This document shows, piece by piece, positions 7,846 through 16,461 of a stretch of DNA of 64,000 nucleotides (position 1 is the first letter of the stretch; each line of letters starts with the position of its first letter). Location of the stretch: assembly GCF_000374565.1 (NCBI RefSeq), contig NZ_KB894689.1, positions 156,846 through 220,845 of the forward strand. Direction: 5' to 3'. The stretch comes from Siminovitchia fordii DSM 16014 = CIP 108821 (lineage in GTDB: Bacteria; Bacillota; Bacilli; Bacillales; Bacillaceae_C). A program made the translations under genes and the position numbers. Under the pieces are notes generated by a model. The model had not been told where the DNA came from. It saw only the letters and a list, made by a program, of their open reading frames with translations, and searched no databases.

Positions 7846-8483
7846 TGTGTTCACCTCATTTTATAGAAATTTTTGCCTTTGGTTTTTTTATTCCCGCATA
7901 GATTCCGGGTAAACCTTCCTGCTAAAGGCAGGGTGGAATCTTAAAGGGGGCACCAAAATGAGTATTTTGATAGGAAACGGATGGGGTGTTTGCCGAGGTA
8001 CTGGAGATGTCGGAACTTCCTGTGGAGGGGGTTTTCTATTTGAGGAAGTCTGACAGAATGGTAGAAGAAACAATTATTTTCAAATCCAGCTTAATGTCAT
8101 ATGGATAACAGGGATCATAGAAAATAGGGTGAGTAATAAGAGAGCAGTGGGGAAGTTGCATTCCCTCATTGCTCTTTTCAGCTATTGCAGGATTAAGTGG
8201 TATACCTGTACTTTTTTATCGATTGCAATCTGTTCTTATGGAATTCCATATAAGCAGGCTCAGACATAACAAAGAGTATCGGCACCGCCTTCGCCAAATA
8301 CCATGATAGCCACACTCGCTATCCAACCTAAAATATTTATTCTTCCTAGGATCCTGCCTGCCTATAGTCTCTACCCGTGCAGATCGGAACTTAAACACCT
8401 CTCTAACTTTTTAACTTGGAAACACAGAATTTTCATCAAGTCTTTTATATTTTGACGGGTGAGCCTGTATTAAAAAAAGCTTA
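7846..8483. other. gene-poor region, possible decayed membrane protein
   Basis: No intact gene. Minus-strand translation near 8270-8340 gives NILGWIASVAIMVFGEGG, resembling the last helix of a transporter (perhaps Nramp-type), but it is isolated and stops follow. The rest shows nothing I can assign. Confidence 0.3.
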
Positions 8484-8526
8484 AAGACGCTTTGCTTTCT
8501 CCGTTGAGGAAGGCAGGCGTCTTTTT
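8484..8526 (+). repeat. hairpin element preceding a DUF4145-family remnant, copy 1
   Basis: AAGACGC (8484-8490) pairs with GCGTCTT (8517-8523), followed by T's; an inner helix CTTTCTC/GAGGAAG caps it. The same element stands before related sequences at 50011 and 51655. Confidence 0.7.
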
Positions 8527-8574
8527 TCATGACCTCGCAATTTTCCATATTATTACAAAGTAATAACGGCTAAA

Positions 8575-8645
8575 ATGGGAAATTGGATTTTTGTGAGAAA
8601 TAAAAACGCCTATTTTTTTAGAACCGATATCACTTATTTGGCTTG
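8575..8645 (+). pseudogene. remnant of DUF4145-family gene 5' end, copy 1
   Basis: The first codons give GNWIFVRNKN then, in shifting frame, sequence equivalent to the LEPIS and LAYLA segments of the intact gene at 51750. DNA similarity stops after about 70 bases. It is a truncated relic, preceded by the same hairpin as the intact copy. Confidence 0.65.
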
Positions 8646-8757
8646 TGAAATAGGGTTTTCATCAGATGATTTATTAGCTTCCAAGGTTCTTAAAATCCAA
8701 TATAATCCACCTGTCGTTCTAATAGCTGGTATTGTCGCACTAATTGCTTCTGTTAAA

Positions 8758-8786
8758 AGCACTCCTGCCAAGTCAGCGGGAGTGCT
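8758..8786 (-). terminator. terminator of the M20/DUF5058 operon
   Basis: AGCACTCCTGC (8758-8768) pairs with GCGGGAGTGCT (8776-8786) with one mismatch. On the minus strand it is followed by TTTTAAC. It lies 30 bp past the last gene of the minus-strand operon. Confidence 0.75.
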
Positions 8787-8815
8787 CATGATCATCCTTG
8801 TTATATGTCATCAAA

Positions 8816-9520
8816 CTAAGAAGCTCTTTTTTTGTCTTTCAGTTTTTCCATATACAATATAAAAGTTATTGTCATTGCTACGCATAATGCAATTTTAATA
8901 AAGCTGATGATAGGAGAAACCAATATAGCCAGTCCAATCAGGGAGCCAACTAATCCGTATAATGGAGTTTTAAAGGCAAATTGGCCGAGGACTGCACCGA
9001 AGATGGCCGGAAGAATAAAGTTGAAAGCACTTTTGATAGCCTCAGGCAGCATCATGATAATATAAGAACCGCCTAAGATGACGATGACAATGACGATTGT
9101 GTTAACTAAGCAAGCAACCGCTATGCCAAAAACACCGGCAATTTCGCCTTTGTTGGACCCGTTTTCCGCACCGATCGCTTCTTGGGCAGCAGCTGAACAT
9201 GGCAGGCACAGATTTGAAATGTTTCCTGACAAGAAGGCCAGGTAGGTTCCGGCAATCCCGAGAATAGGGTAGTAAGTAATCGGTTCAATCACCCACATGA
9301 CGCCTATAAAGCCGGCATATCCAATCAATCCGGCAAGGATTGGCCCCCAACCAGGATGGGCTCCCACAACAAATGACATATAAAGGGGGGCTGATAGGGA
9401 AGCCAAAATTGTCATAAAAAGAGTCAAGCGCCCCCAAAAATGTGCTTTGTTATGAAAGTTTGCCATACCTTGATTGATACTGGCATCTCCCTGCAATACT
9501 TTTTGTGGATTAAGGGCCAT
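8816..9520 (-). CDS. small integral membrane protein of an M20-linked transporter
   Basis: 234 residues with about six hydrophobic helices. ATG at 9520 follows GGAGGAGG; the longer upstream extension has no ribosome binding site. Third gene of an operon with an M20 amidohydrolase and a DUF5058 protein. A Cys-containing segment LCLPCSAAAQEAIG sits mid-protein. I do not know a characterised homologue. Since two small membrane proteins are encoded together, they may form a two-subunit carrier for the amidohydrolase's substrate or product (inference). Confidence 0.7.
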   Translation of the reverse strand: MALNPQKVLQGDASINQGMANFHNKAHFWGRLTLFMTILASLSAPLYMSFVVGAHPGWGPILAGLIGYAGFIGVMWVIEPITYYPILGIAGTYLAFLSGNISNLCLPCSAAAQEAIGAENGSNKGEIAGVFGIAVACLVNTIVIVIVILGGSYIIMMLPEAIKSAFNFILPAIFGAVLGQFAFKTPLYGLVGSLIGLAILVSPIISFIKIALCVAMTITFILYMEKLKDKKRAS

Positions 9521-9558
9521 TGATTTTCCTCCTCCTATTCTATCGTTTTTACTAAAGC

Positions 9559-10269
9559 TTAAATAAGCGAAACAAGGTACCCAGAGTACATTCCGACAAC
9601 CATTGATATTGCCAGGGACCATTCTTTTAACCAGGACTTTCCGGTTTTTTTAGCGATGTACAATACGGCAAACATCGTAATGATCGCCATAAGACCTGCA
9701 ATCGCCGAACTGATATCAATCACCATTTTTTCAACGGCCAGGTATCCAAAGGCCCCCATCATGGCCGCAGCCGATACGATTCCCATTAATTTCGGATTTT
9801 TCGACTTCAGCTTGTTCTGGACATTCCCGAGGGACTTTGTAAAAAGGAAGGCAAAGATCAGCCATCCCATCCCTCCAAGGCACATCGTCCAGACAACTGT
9901 TGAGAAGGCTTCAACTGTAAAGGATTCTGTTCCAAGGCTGCTGCCAAACGCCTTTGCGCCGATTTCTGCAGCCGCGGCTTCTGTTGAAGCCGATCCAATA
10001 ATGCCGATTCTCATCATCGTCAATGGAGAGCCGATTAATGCAATCAGCGAAATGATGACGATTCCAATACCCATAGATGGACCAATTGATCCGATTAACC
10101 CGGTCTTGATGGCAGTCTTCACCTCTTTAGGTGTCATTCCAACCTCAGGAGCTGTTTTCTTTGCCATTCTAATGAAAATCAAAGCTTGGAAAATCACGAT
10201 AAATATGACGCTGAAGGCAATGATCCAAATGGGTGCAGAATTGGAGGTTTTCATAACTTCCTTTATCAA
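9559..10269 (-). CDS. DUF5058-family membrane protein
   Basis: 236 residues with about six helices. TTG start at 10269 with GGAGAG upstream; an ATG at 10254 is an alternative. The family is recognised from general similarity (EVGMTPKEVKTAIKTG and the long SAST/EAAAAEIGAKAFGSSLG segment). Its function is not established. It lies between the amidohydrolase gene (35 bp upstream) and a second small membrane protein gene (38 bp downstream), so it is probably a transporter component for an acylated amino compound (inference). Confidence 0.65.
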   Translation of the reverse strand: MIKEVMKTSNSAPIWIIAFSVIFIVIFQALIFIRMAKKTAPEVGMTPKEVKTAIKTGLIGSIGPSMGIGIVIISLIALIGSPLTMMRIGIIGSASTEAAAAEIGAKAFGSSLGTESFTVEAFSTVVWTMCLGGMGWLIFAFLFTKSLGNVQNKLKSKNPKLMGIVSAAAMMGAFGYLAVEKMVIDISSAIAGLMAIITMFAVLYIAKKTGKSWLKEWSLAISMVVGMYSGYLVSLI

Positions 10270-10304
10270 TGAACTCTCTCCTTCCCAATCTTTCTTTAAA
10301 AAGG

Positions 10305-11519
10305 TTATTGGATTGCTTCTTTATCCAAGGCAGTTTTGTTTTCATTGAGTGACAAGAAATCCGATACCAGGCCGATAAAGAGTTTGCCAATATATAGGAT
10401 AGCCTGTTCGTCTACATCAAATTTTGGATGATGATGAGGATATATTTTCGTTTGGTCTTCCAATGCTCCGCCTACCCAAAAGAAGGAACCCGGCCGTTCT
10501 TTCAAATAATAAGCGAAGTCTTCCATTCCCATTTGTGGTGGATTTTGTTTAACCATTTCTTTTCCAAATAACGATACCGCCACTTGTTCAACCCGATCCG
10601 TCTCTTCCGGATGATTGACCACAGCAGGATAGCCGCGTGTATATTTGTAATCGACAGATGCTCCGAGCCCGCCGCATGTTGATTCAGCGATTTGTCCAAT
10701 GGCTTTTTCGATGTGGTCACGGACGCCTTCCTTGAAAGTCCTGACCGTACCTGTGATTTTTGCTTTGTCAGGAATTACGTTATATCCTTCTCCGCCATGA
10801 AAGGACGCTACAGTAACGACGGCCGAATCAATCGGATCGACTTGCCGGCTGACAATTTGCTGCAAGTTTAAAAGCAGTTGACCCCCTACAACAAGAGGAT
10901 CTACGGTTAAATGAGGGGTAGCCGCATGTCCGCCTTTACCGGATATTTCTATTTCAAAAATGTCGCCGTTTGCCATTGCATAACCTTCTTTTATCCCAAC
11001 CCTTCCAAGGGGATCGCTTGAACTGACATGGGCGCCATAAACGACATCTACATCCTGCAAACAGCCGTCCTCAATCATCGCTTTGGCTCCTCCAGGAATG
11101 ACCTCTTCCGCAAATTGATGGATAAAAACAATATTGCCGTTGATACTGTCGCGATTCTCGCTGAGAACTTTAGCTACACCTAGCAGGGCAGCTGTATGCA
11201 AGTCATGGCCGCAAGCATGCATGACACCGGGAATTCGAGATTTATAGTCGACATCCTTTTCATCCTGAATGGGCAAAGCATCAAAATCAGCACGGAGAGC
11301 CACCGTTTTTCCGGGTTTGCTTCCTCTAAGGATTCCAACAACTCCACGCCCGCCTACGCCTGTTCTGACCTCTAAACCAATGGAAGTCAGGAAGTCTGCA
11401 ATTTTCTTTGGAGTGTCTTCCTCCGTATGAGACAGCTCCGGGTACATGTGTAAATCCCTTCTGAAGTCAACTAACTCTGGATACAGTTCTTCTAATCTTG
11501 AAAAATACTTTTCTTTCAA
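10305..11519 (-). CDS. M20D-family amidohydrolase (N-acyl-amino-acid / IAA-amino-acid hydrolase-like)
   Basis: 404 residues. Motifs HACGHDLHTAALLG (metal ligands), AEEVIPGGAKAMI (catalytic glutamate region), the dimerisation domain starting EIEISGKGGHAATPH, and MGMEDFAYY near the end are those of M20D peptidases that cleave N-acyl or N-indoleacetyl amino acids. TTG start at 11519, with AGAGGG 7 bases upstream. First gene of an operon with two membrane proteins. Its promoter carries the GTCGAC operator also found before the amidase, madLM and the mdc operon, which suggests a malonyl-amide substrate (inference). A cre-like site lies in the leader near 11562. Confidence 0.85.
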   Translation of the reverse strand: MKEKYFSRLEELYPELVDFRRDLHMYPELSHTEEDTPKKIADFLTSIGLEVRTGVGGRGVVGILRGSKPGKTVALRADFDALPIQDEKDVDYKSRIPGVMHACGHDLHTAALLGVAKVLSENRDSINGNIVFIHQFAEEVIPGGAKAMIEDGCLQDVDVVYGAHVSSSDPLGRVGIKEGYAMANGDIFEIEISGKGGHAATPHLTVDPLVVGGQLLLNLQQIVSRQVDPIDSAVVTVASFHGGEGYNVIPDKAKITGTVRTFKEGVRDHIEKAIGQIAESTCGGLGASVDYKYTRGYPAVVNHPEETDRVEQVAVSLFGKEMVKQNPPQMGMEDFAYYLKERPGSFFWVGGALEDQTKIYPHHHPKFDVDEQAILYIGKLFIGLVSDFLSLNENKTALDKEAIQ

Positions 11520-11597
11520 TGCATATCCCTCTTTTCCAAATTTTAGAGTTAAGTCATTTTTTTGAAGCGCTTTCTTTTCTCGGTTGGAGTATTATAA

Positions 11598-11649
11598 ATT
11601 GTCGACAGTCGATTTACTGCATTCTATAAAACCTCTTTTATTGTGTCAA
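11598..11649 (-). promoter_or_regulatory. SigA promoter and GTCGAC operator of the M20 operon
   Basis: Minus strand TTGACA (11649-11644), 17-bp spacer, TAGAAT (11626-11621). Fourteen bases further down comes GTCGAC (11606-11601) within ATTGTCGACAGTCGAT (11598-11613 on plus). The operator overlaps or follows the start site, so binding would repress. Confidence 0.7.
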
Positions 11650-11791
11650 CAATTACAAAAGTTCTAATTTATCTAAAATATCGGTGCGTTTATGTCATTC
11701 TGTGACTAAATTCCCATTAAATACGGCTATTCAATTCAGTTATTGAAATACCCTCCAAAAGTTCGGAATTGAATAAATTATTTAAAGAGTG

Positions 11792-11854
11792 TTGAAATAA
11801 TTTAAGTTTGTTTATATAATACTAAAAACATTTCTTTAATTGTCGACAATCGAC
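11792..11854 (+). promoter_or_regulatory. SigA promoter and GTCGAC operator of the amidase gene
   Basis: TTGAAA (11792-11797), 17-bp spacer, TATAAT (11815-11820). The operator ATTGTCGACAATCGAC (11839-11854) contains a perfect 12-bp palindrome and lies 18 bases after the -10. It is divergent from the M20 promoter in the same 390-bp gap. Confidence 0.75.
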
Positions 11855-11909
11855 CCTAGTTCTTTCTCCGTATTTTTAAAAAATTAATAGAATCAGGAGT
11901 TGTTTAAAG

Positions 11910-13346
11910 ATGAATGAAATTTGTTATTTTACTGCCCGCGAGCTGGCCAGAGCCGTTCGAAAGCGTGAATTATCAGCTCGTGAAGTGATGGAAGCGCACC
12001 TGGAACAAATCGAAAAAGTAAATCCAAGCATCAATGCGATTGTTTCGCTAAATGAGGAAGCGGCATTGAAATCTGCGGATCAAGCTGATCAAATACTTGC
12101 TTCCGGAGAAGAGGCAGGCCCATTCCATGGTCTCCCGATTGCCATTAAGGATACACATAATGCAAAAGGTTTCCCTATGACAAGCGGTTCTCTAGCATTA
12201 ATTGATAACGTTTCCAAAGAGGATGACCTCATTGTGGAAAGGTTAAAAAATGCAGGGGCCATCGTAATTGGCAAAACGAATGTGCCGGAGTTTGGGGCTG
12301 GTGCCCATACATTTAATGAGATATTCGGACCAACAAGAAACCCTTATGACCTCAACCGTACTGCGGGTGGAAGCAGCGGAGGGGCGGCAGCTGCAGTAAC
12401 CTCTGGCATGCTGCCTTTTGCGGATGGAAGTGATATGGGCGGGTCGTTGCGTTTTCCGGCTGCCTTCAACAATGTGGTAGGAATGAGACCATCACCGGGA
12501 CGGGTGCCCTCCTATCCGAAAGCGGCCCCTTATTCGACACTTGGTGTTCAGGGGCCGATTGCAAGAAATGTGGAAGATGTGGCTTTTCTGATGTCAGTGA
12601 TTGCAGGATATGATAAAAGATCGCCGATTGCAATCCATGAGTCGGGTGAAAAATTTTTAGAACCATTCAAAAAGGATATAAGCGGTTTGAGGGTGGCATG
12701 GACCTGTGATTTTGGCGGGGAAATTCCTGTTGAACCTGCGGTAAGAAAAAATCTCCAGGAGCAGTTGAAGGTATTTACCGATTTAGGCTGTCATGTAGAA
12801 GAGGCAAGTCCCAATTTAGCGGAAGCGGATGAGGTGTTCCATACATTAAGGGCCTGGGAATTTGAAATGGGCGGCAAGGACTTGTTTGATAAATTCAGTC
12901 ATCTAATGAAACCGAGCTACGTTTGGAATTTTAATAAAGGCCGTGACTTGCGCGGGATCGATATAGGCAGGGCAGAGAGGCTTCGCAATGAGCTATATCA
13001 CCGAATGAGAGTGTTTTTTGAGAAATACGATATCTTCATCCTGCCGGTCAGCCAAGTTCCTCCTTTTGATGTGAATATAGAATATCCAACAGAAATTAAT
13101 GGAGTGAAGATGGAACATTACATAGACTGGATGCGTTCCTGCTGCTATATTTCAGCACTTGGCAATCCAGCATTATCAGTGCCTTCAGGATTTACTTCTG
13201 ATGGTCTTCCGCTTGGCCTCCAAATTGTTGGTCCTTATCATGCAGACTTTGAGGTACTGCGCATTGCGTATGCATTTGAACAGGCAACAAAGTACGGGAA
13301 TACCCGGCCTGTTCTGGCAACCAATGCGCTTGCCCAGTCAAAATAA
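11910..13346 (+). CDS. amidase-signature family amidase (candidate malonamidase)
   Basis: 478 residues. Amidase-signature catalytic elements are present: the lysine in LPIAIKDTHNAKG, the serine-rich loop AGGSSGGAAAAV and the nucleophile region DMGGSLRFPAAF. The family hydrolyses amides to acid plus ammonia. ATG start with AGGAG upstream. It stands alone between the M20 promoter region and a terminator at 13378-13408. Its promoter has the GTCGAC operator shared with malonate transport and decarboxylase genes. Malonamidase E2, which converts malonamate to malonate in rhizobia, is of this family, so a malonyl amide is a reasonable substrate guess (inference). Confidence 0.85.
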   Translation: MNEICYFTARELARAVRKRELSAREVMEAHLEQIEKVNPSINAIVSLNEEAALKSADQADQILASGEEAGPFHGLPIAIKDTHNAKGFPMTSGSLALIDNVSKEDDLIVERLKNAGAIVIGKTNVPEFGAGAHTFNEIFGPTRNPYDLNRTAGGSSGGAAAAVTSGMLPFADGSDMGGSLRFPAAFNNVVGMRPSPGRVPSYPKAAPYSTLGVQGPIARNVEDVAFLMSVIAGYDKRSPIAIHESGEKFLEPFKKDISGLRVAWTCDFGGEIPVEPAVRKNLQEQLKVFTDLGCHVEEASPNLAEADEVFHTLRAWEFEMGGKDLFDKFSHLMKPSYVWNFNKGRDLRGIDIGRAERLRNELYHRMRVFFEKYDIFILPVSQVPPFDVNIEYPTEINGVKMEHYIDWMRSCCYISALGNPALSVPSGFTSDGLPLGLQIVGPYHADFEVLRIAYAFEQATKYGNTRPVLATNALAQSK

Positions 13347-13377
13347 AATTTTAACTATGGAATATTTCTACAAAGAA

Positions 13378-13408
13378 AAGACATAGGGTCTAGCAAGCCC
13401 CATGTCTT
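13378..13408. terminator. terminator between convergent amidase and madM
   Basis: AAGACATAGGG (13378-13388) pairs with CCCCATGTCTT (13398-13408) with one mismatch. It lies between the 3' ends of two convergent genes and may serve both. Confidence 0.65.
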
Positions 13409-13443
13409 AAACCAGTTTTTTTACGTTAAATAAACTTATACAC

Positions 13444-14208
13444 TTATCCAAATGCAGCTTTAGTCATTAAGAACAAAACGGAAGGGCCCATTAAACATCC
13501 AAGACCCGTATAAAAGGTTGCCGTAACTGCCCCATATGGTACCAATTTGGGATCCGTTGCCGCCAATCCACCTGCAACGCCACTTGTTGTCCCCATTAAT
13601 CCTCCGTAAACCATAGCCGTACGAGGATTATTGAGCCCAATATATTTCGCTACAAACGGCGTACCTACCATGGTGAGAATGGATTTTACAAGACCGGCAG
13701 CAATACTGATTGTAATGACCTCAGAGGTTGCCCCTATGGCGGCTCCCGTTACAGGTCCGACAATATATGTAGCCGTTCCGGCGCCAATCGTTGTAAGACT
13801 AACTGCATCGGTGTATCCGAAAGCGAGAGCAATACCGACTCCAACCACAAAGGAAAGTATGACACCGATAAAAAGTGATACCACACCTCTGACCCCGGCT
13901 TTTTTAATTTCATCAAAACTGGCTCCAAAAGCGGTAGCGACAATGGCAAAATCCCGGAGCATTCCGCCACCCATCAGACCTATTCCGGCAAAAATGCTAA
14001 CATCAGACAGCCCCTTTTCACCGCCTGTCGTTATCCCTCCGAAATAAGCAAGTATCAGACCAATAATGATAGCAATGGCCGAACCGTGAATTCTTCCTTT
14101 TGTAAATCTATCAGAAATAACATAGGAGATATACATTGCGGCCCCGACAACTGCAAAGGAAACGATAAGTGGATTATCTGTAAAGACTTTACTTAATGTT
14201 TCTAACAT
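13444..14208 (-). CDS. madM: malonate transporter subunit MadM
   Basis: 254 residues from the ATG at 14208; GTG at 14220 is an alternative start. Highly hydrophobic with about eight helices. MLRDFAIVATAFGAS, the repeated TYIVGPVTGAAIGATSEVI and YGGLMGTTSGVAGGLAATDP fit MadM, the large subunit of the two-component Na+/malonate symporter first described in Malonomonas rubra. It overlaps the 3' end of madL, so the two are translationally linked. Divergent from the malonate decarboxylase operon. Confidence 0.88.
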   Translation of the reverse strand: MLETLSKVFTDNPLIVSFAVVGAAMYISYVISDRFTKGRIHGSAIAIIIGLILAYFGGITTGGEKGLSDVSIFAGIGLMGGGMLRDFAIVATAFGASFDEIKKAGVRGVVSLFIGVILSFVVGVGIALAFGYTDAVSLTTIGAGTATYIVGPVTGAAIGATSEVITISIAAGLVKSILTMVGTPFVAKYIGLNNPRTAMVYGGLMGTTSGVAGGLAATDPKLVPYGAVTATFYTGLGCLMGPSVLFLMTKAAFG

Positions 14209-14617
14209 TGGCTTCTTCACCTCCAGTGAGATGATTTTCGTCTAGAGCCCCATCAAAGACTTCTTTCCTTTTGCTTGCGCTTAAAATGGGTACAACTATC
14301 CAACTGATAGCTACAGCCGCTACGCCTGCGACAATAGCAAGGGGTCCTCCATCAAGTGCGCCGGCAACATTTTGACTGGCTGACATGGCGATAACAATAG
14401 GGATATACATAGCGCTCCAAAAGCCCAGACCATCTTGCGCAGCTTGGCTTAATTTCCCTCGCTTTTTGAGGTGATCAACGATCAGCACAAGCAACAACAT
14501 GGCTATACCTACACCGCCTACGTTTGCTTCAATACCCAATGAAAGTCCCAACAATTCACCCAGGAAAACACCGCTTAGCATACAAATCGCCAGCAAAGCT
14601 ACACCGAAAATAACCAT
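14189..14617 (-). CDS. madL: malonate transporter subunit MadL
   Basis: 142 residues, four predicted helices. LGELLGLSLGIEANVGGVGIAM and the LGFWSAMYIPIVIAMSASQ segment are typical of MadL, the small subunit of the Na+-dependent malonate carrier. ATG at 14617 behind GAGGTGG. Overlaps madM. The leader holds a cre-like sequence (14660-14675) and the GTCGAC operator at 14694-14699. Confidence 0.88.
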   Translation of the reverse strand: MVIFGVALLAICMLSGVFLGELLGLSLGIEANVGGVGIAMLLLVLIVDHLKKRGKLSQAAQDGLGFWSAMYIPIVIAMSASQNVAGALDGGPLAIVAGVAAVAISWIVVPILSASKRKEVFDGALDENHLTGGEEANVRNIK

Positions 14618-14659
14618 CCGTCCACCTCACTATTTTTAGTATTTTGATGAAGAACACAA

Positions 14660-14675
14660 AAAGTAAGCGCTTGCA
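14660..14675 (-). promoter_or_regulatory. cre-like site in madL leader
   Basis: On the minus strand TTGCAAGCGCTTACTT matches the CcpA cre consensus with one mismatch. It would subject malonate uptake to carbon catabolite repression. Confidence 0.5.
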
Positions 14676-14693
14676 ATGGTGAGATAGTATAAA

Positions 14694-14708
14694 GTCGACT
14701 GTATTCTA
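14694..14708 (-). promoter_or_regulatory. GTCGAC operator at the madLM promoter
   Basis: GTCGAC at 14694-14699 directly follows (minus strand) a TAGAAT -10-like element at 14708-14703. The -35 is weak. Flanking bases resemble the other three operators (AGTCGACTGT then TATTCTA on plus). Confidence 0.6.
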
Positions 14709-14767
14709 TGAAACATCATAAATCCTATTAATTAAAAAATCAAACATTATTTTAATTTCTAAAAAAA

Positions 14768-14813
14768 TTGAATATAACTTCTTTTACTAGTATAATATAA
14801 TCGACAGTCGACT
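14768..14813 (+). promoter_or_regulatory. SigA promoter and GTCGAC operator of the mdc operon
   Basis: TTGAAT (14768-14773), 17-bp spacer, TATAAT (14791-14796), then ATCGACAGTCGACT (14800-14813). The operator sits on the expected start site of the GntR-mdc transcript, so the regulator probably represses itself and the operon. Confidence 0.75.
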
Positions 14814-14847
14814 ATATTCTAAATTTCCGTCTTAAGGAGTGTGGAGC

Positions 14848-15498
14848 ATGAGAGCCAAATTAGCAGACAACGCTTTATCCAACTCAATTGCAAAATACAT
14901 CACCGAACAAATCATTACTGGTGAAATAAAACCTGGTGAAAAATTGGTGGAACATATATACGCGGATCAGTATGGAACGAGCAGAGCTCCCGTTCGTGAA
15001 GCAATCTATTTGCTTGCCATAGAAGGGCTGGTAGAGAGAATTCCCCGAAAGGGAGCAGTAGTGAAAGAATATACGGAGAACGAAATCTATGACCTCTTGG
15101 AGATTAGGAATATGTTGGAGAATATGGGGATGGAGCGGATTAAAAGACATGGGGTTGATCAGGACCTGCTAAAGGAAATGAGAAAAATTCTCGAAGAAAT
15201 GAAAGAAACGGATGACGTTTTTTCTTATACCCAATTGAACCACTCCTTTCACATGTGCCTTATTAAAATGAGCAAAAGTGAAACAATCAAAAACATGTAT
15301 CTCCGTCTGGGATGGCCATTACTGAGAGTTCAAAGCGCTTCGTTTTCTTATAAGAAAAATATTGAAAAGTCTGTTGCGGAACATGAACGTATTGTTAAAT
15401 TGCTCCATGAGGCCAACATGGAACAGTTGTCCGAATTGCTAGGAAAACACAACAAAGATGTCATCTTGAGTGTCCAAAAAATGATGGCAGCTGATTAA
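14848..15498 (+). CDS. GntR-family (FCD) regulator of malonate catabolism
   Basis: 216 residues. Winged helix at residues 10-75 with YITEQIITGEIKPGEKL and GTSRAPVREAIYLLAIEGL, then an all-helical FCD ligand domain with IRNMLENMG, the metal-binding histidine in LNHSFH, and HERIVKLL. Start at ATG 14848 with AAGGAG 8 bases upstream. First gene of the operon, 17 bp before mdcH. Malonate operons in proteobacteria use similar FCD regulators (MdcY/MatR). It is the natural candidate for the GTCGAC operators found at four promoters here; malonate or malonyl-CoA would be the expected inducer (inference). Confidence 0.88.
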   Translation: MRAKLADNALSNSIAKYITEQIITGEIKPGEKLVEHIYADQYGTSRAPVREAIYLLAIEGLVERIPRKGAVVKEYTENEIYDLLEIRNMLENMGMERIKRHGVDQDLLKEMRKILEEMKETDDVFSYTQLNHSFHMCLIKMSKSETIKNMYLRLGWPLLRVQSASFSYKKNIEKSVAEHERIVKLLHEANMEQLSELLGKHNKDVILSVQKMMAAD

Positions 15499-15515
15499 GC
15501 TAAGGGGGAAGTACT

Positions 15516-16445
15516 GTGAAAATTGCCTTTTTGTTCCCGGGTCAAGGATCACAAAAGCCTGGATTGCTGCATGAATTGCCATCATGCGAGGCAGTGGATA
15601 AAGTACTTGAAACAGCTTCTGCGACCCTGAATGTAAACGCATACAATCTACATCTGGAGGAATCCCTCTCTTCAACCAAAAATGTTCAACTCTCCCTATT
15701 AATTGCAGGTATCGCCGCGTATAAAGCCTTCGAAGCGGAGGGAGTTAAACCACACTTTGTAGCCGGTCATTCTGTCGGCGCCTTCAGTGCTGCCGTAGCA
15801 ACAGGCGCTATAGCTTTTACGGATGCTCTGAGAATGGTCAGTCTACGCGGCGAGTTAATGGAACGGGCATATCCCGATGGTTACGGGATGGGGGTCGTAT
15901 TAGGGATGGAAACACGGAGGCTTCAAAGGTTGGTTGATTTTTACTCCGATAATGACAATCCGGTATTTATAGCCAACCAAAATGCACCGGATCAAGTAAC
16001 GATTTCAGGTTCTTTGCCATCGATACAAAGGGTATTGGAGGATGCAAGGCAAGAAGGGGCACGCTGTGCCTCACTGTTGAACGTCAATATTCCCTCCCAT
16101 TGTCCGCTTTTACAGTCTGTTTCTAAATCCCTTGCCGAAGCCCTTCAAGGGATTTCATTCTCCCGTCCGAAGATTCCATACATAGGAAACCGAAGAGCCC
16201 GTGTATTATACGACCCGGACGAAATCAAGTTGGATCTTGCAGAAAGTGTTTCAACCCCAGTTCAATGGCATGACGCCTCTACTGTTTTATACGAAAAAGG
16301 GGTGAGGCTGTTTATCGAAATGCCTCCAGGAACAGTGCTGGCCGATTTAGCAGAGAAGGCATTTCCTGATGCAAGAATATTCTCCGTAACAGGCAATGGC
16401 TTCGACGATTGTGCATACATTGCGACACAAGAGCAAGTGAATTAA
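15516..16445 (+). CDS. mdcH: malonate decarboxylase subunit epsilon (malonyl-CoA:ACP acyltransferase)
   Basis: 309 residues, FabD-like. FPGQGSQ near the N-terminus, the nucleophile elbow AGHSVGAFSAAV and the basic/His region NVNIPSHCPLL are visible. In the malonate decarboxylase system this subunit charges the carrier protein with malonyl during priming. GTG start preceded by AAGGGGG. Being second in an mdc operon distinguishes it from the fatty-acid FabD. Confidence 0.88.
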   Translation: MKIAFLFPGQGSQKPGLLHELPSCEAVDKVLETASATLNVNAYNLHLEESLSSTKNVQLSLLIAGIAAYKAFEAEGVKPHFVAGHSVGAFSAAVATGAIAFTDALRMVSLRGELMERAYPDGYGMGVVLGMETRRLQRLVDFYSDNDNPVFIANQNAPDQVTISGSLPSIQRVLEDARQEGARCASLLNVNIPSHCPLLQSVSKSLAEALQGISFSRPKIPYIGNRRARVLYDPDEIKLDLAESVSTPVQWHDASTVLYEKGVRLFIEMPPGTVLADLAEKAFPDARIFSVTGNGFDDCAYIATQEQVN

Positions 16446-16461
16446 AGAAAGGAGATTAGCG

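Noticed and set aside
9656..10348. 230-codon plus-strand frame opposite the DUF5058 gene
   Set aside because: The minus frame has a ribosome binding site, operon context and membrane-protein pattern; the plus frame is a composition shadow.
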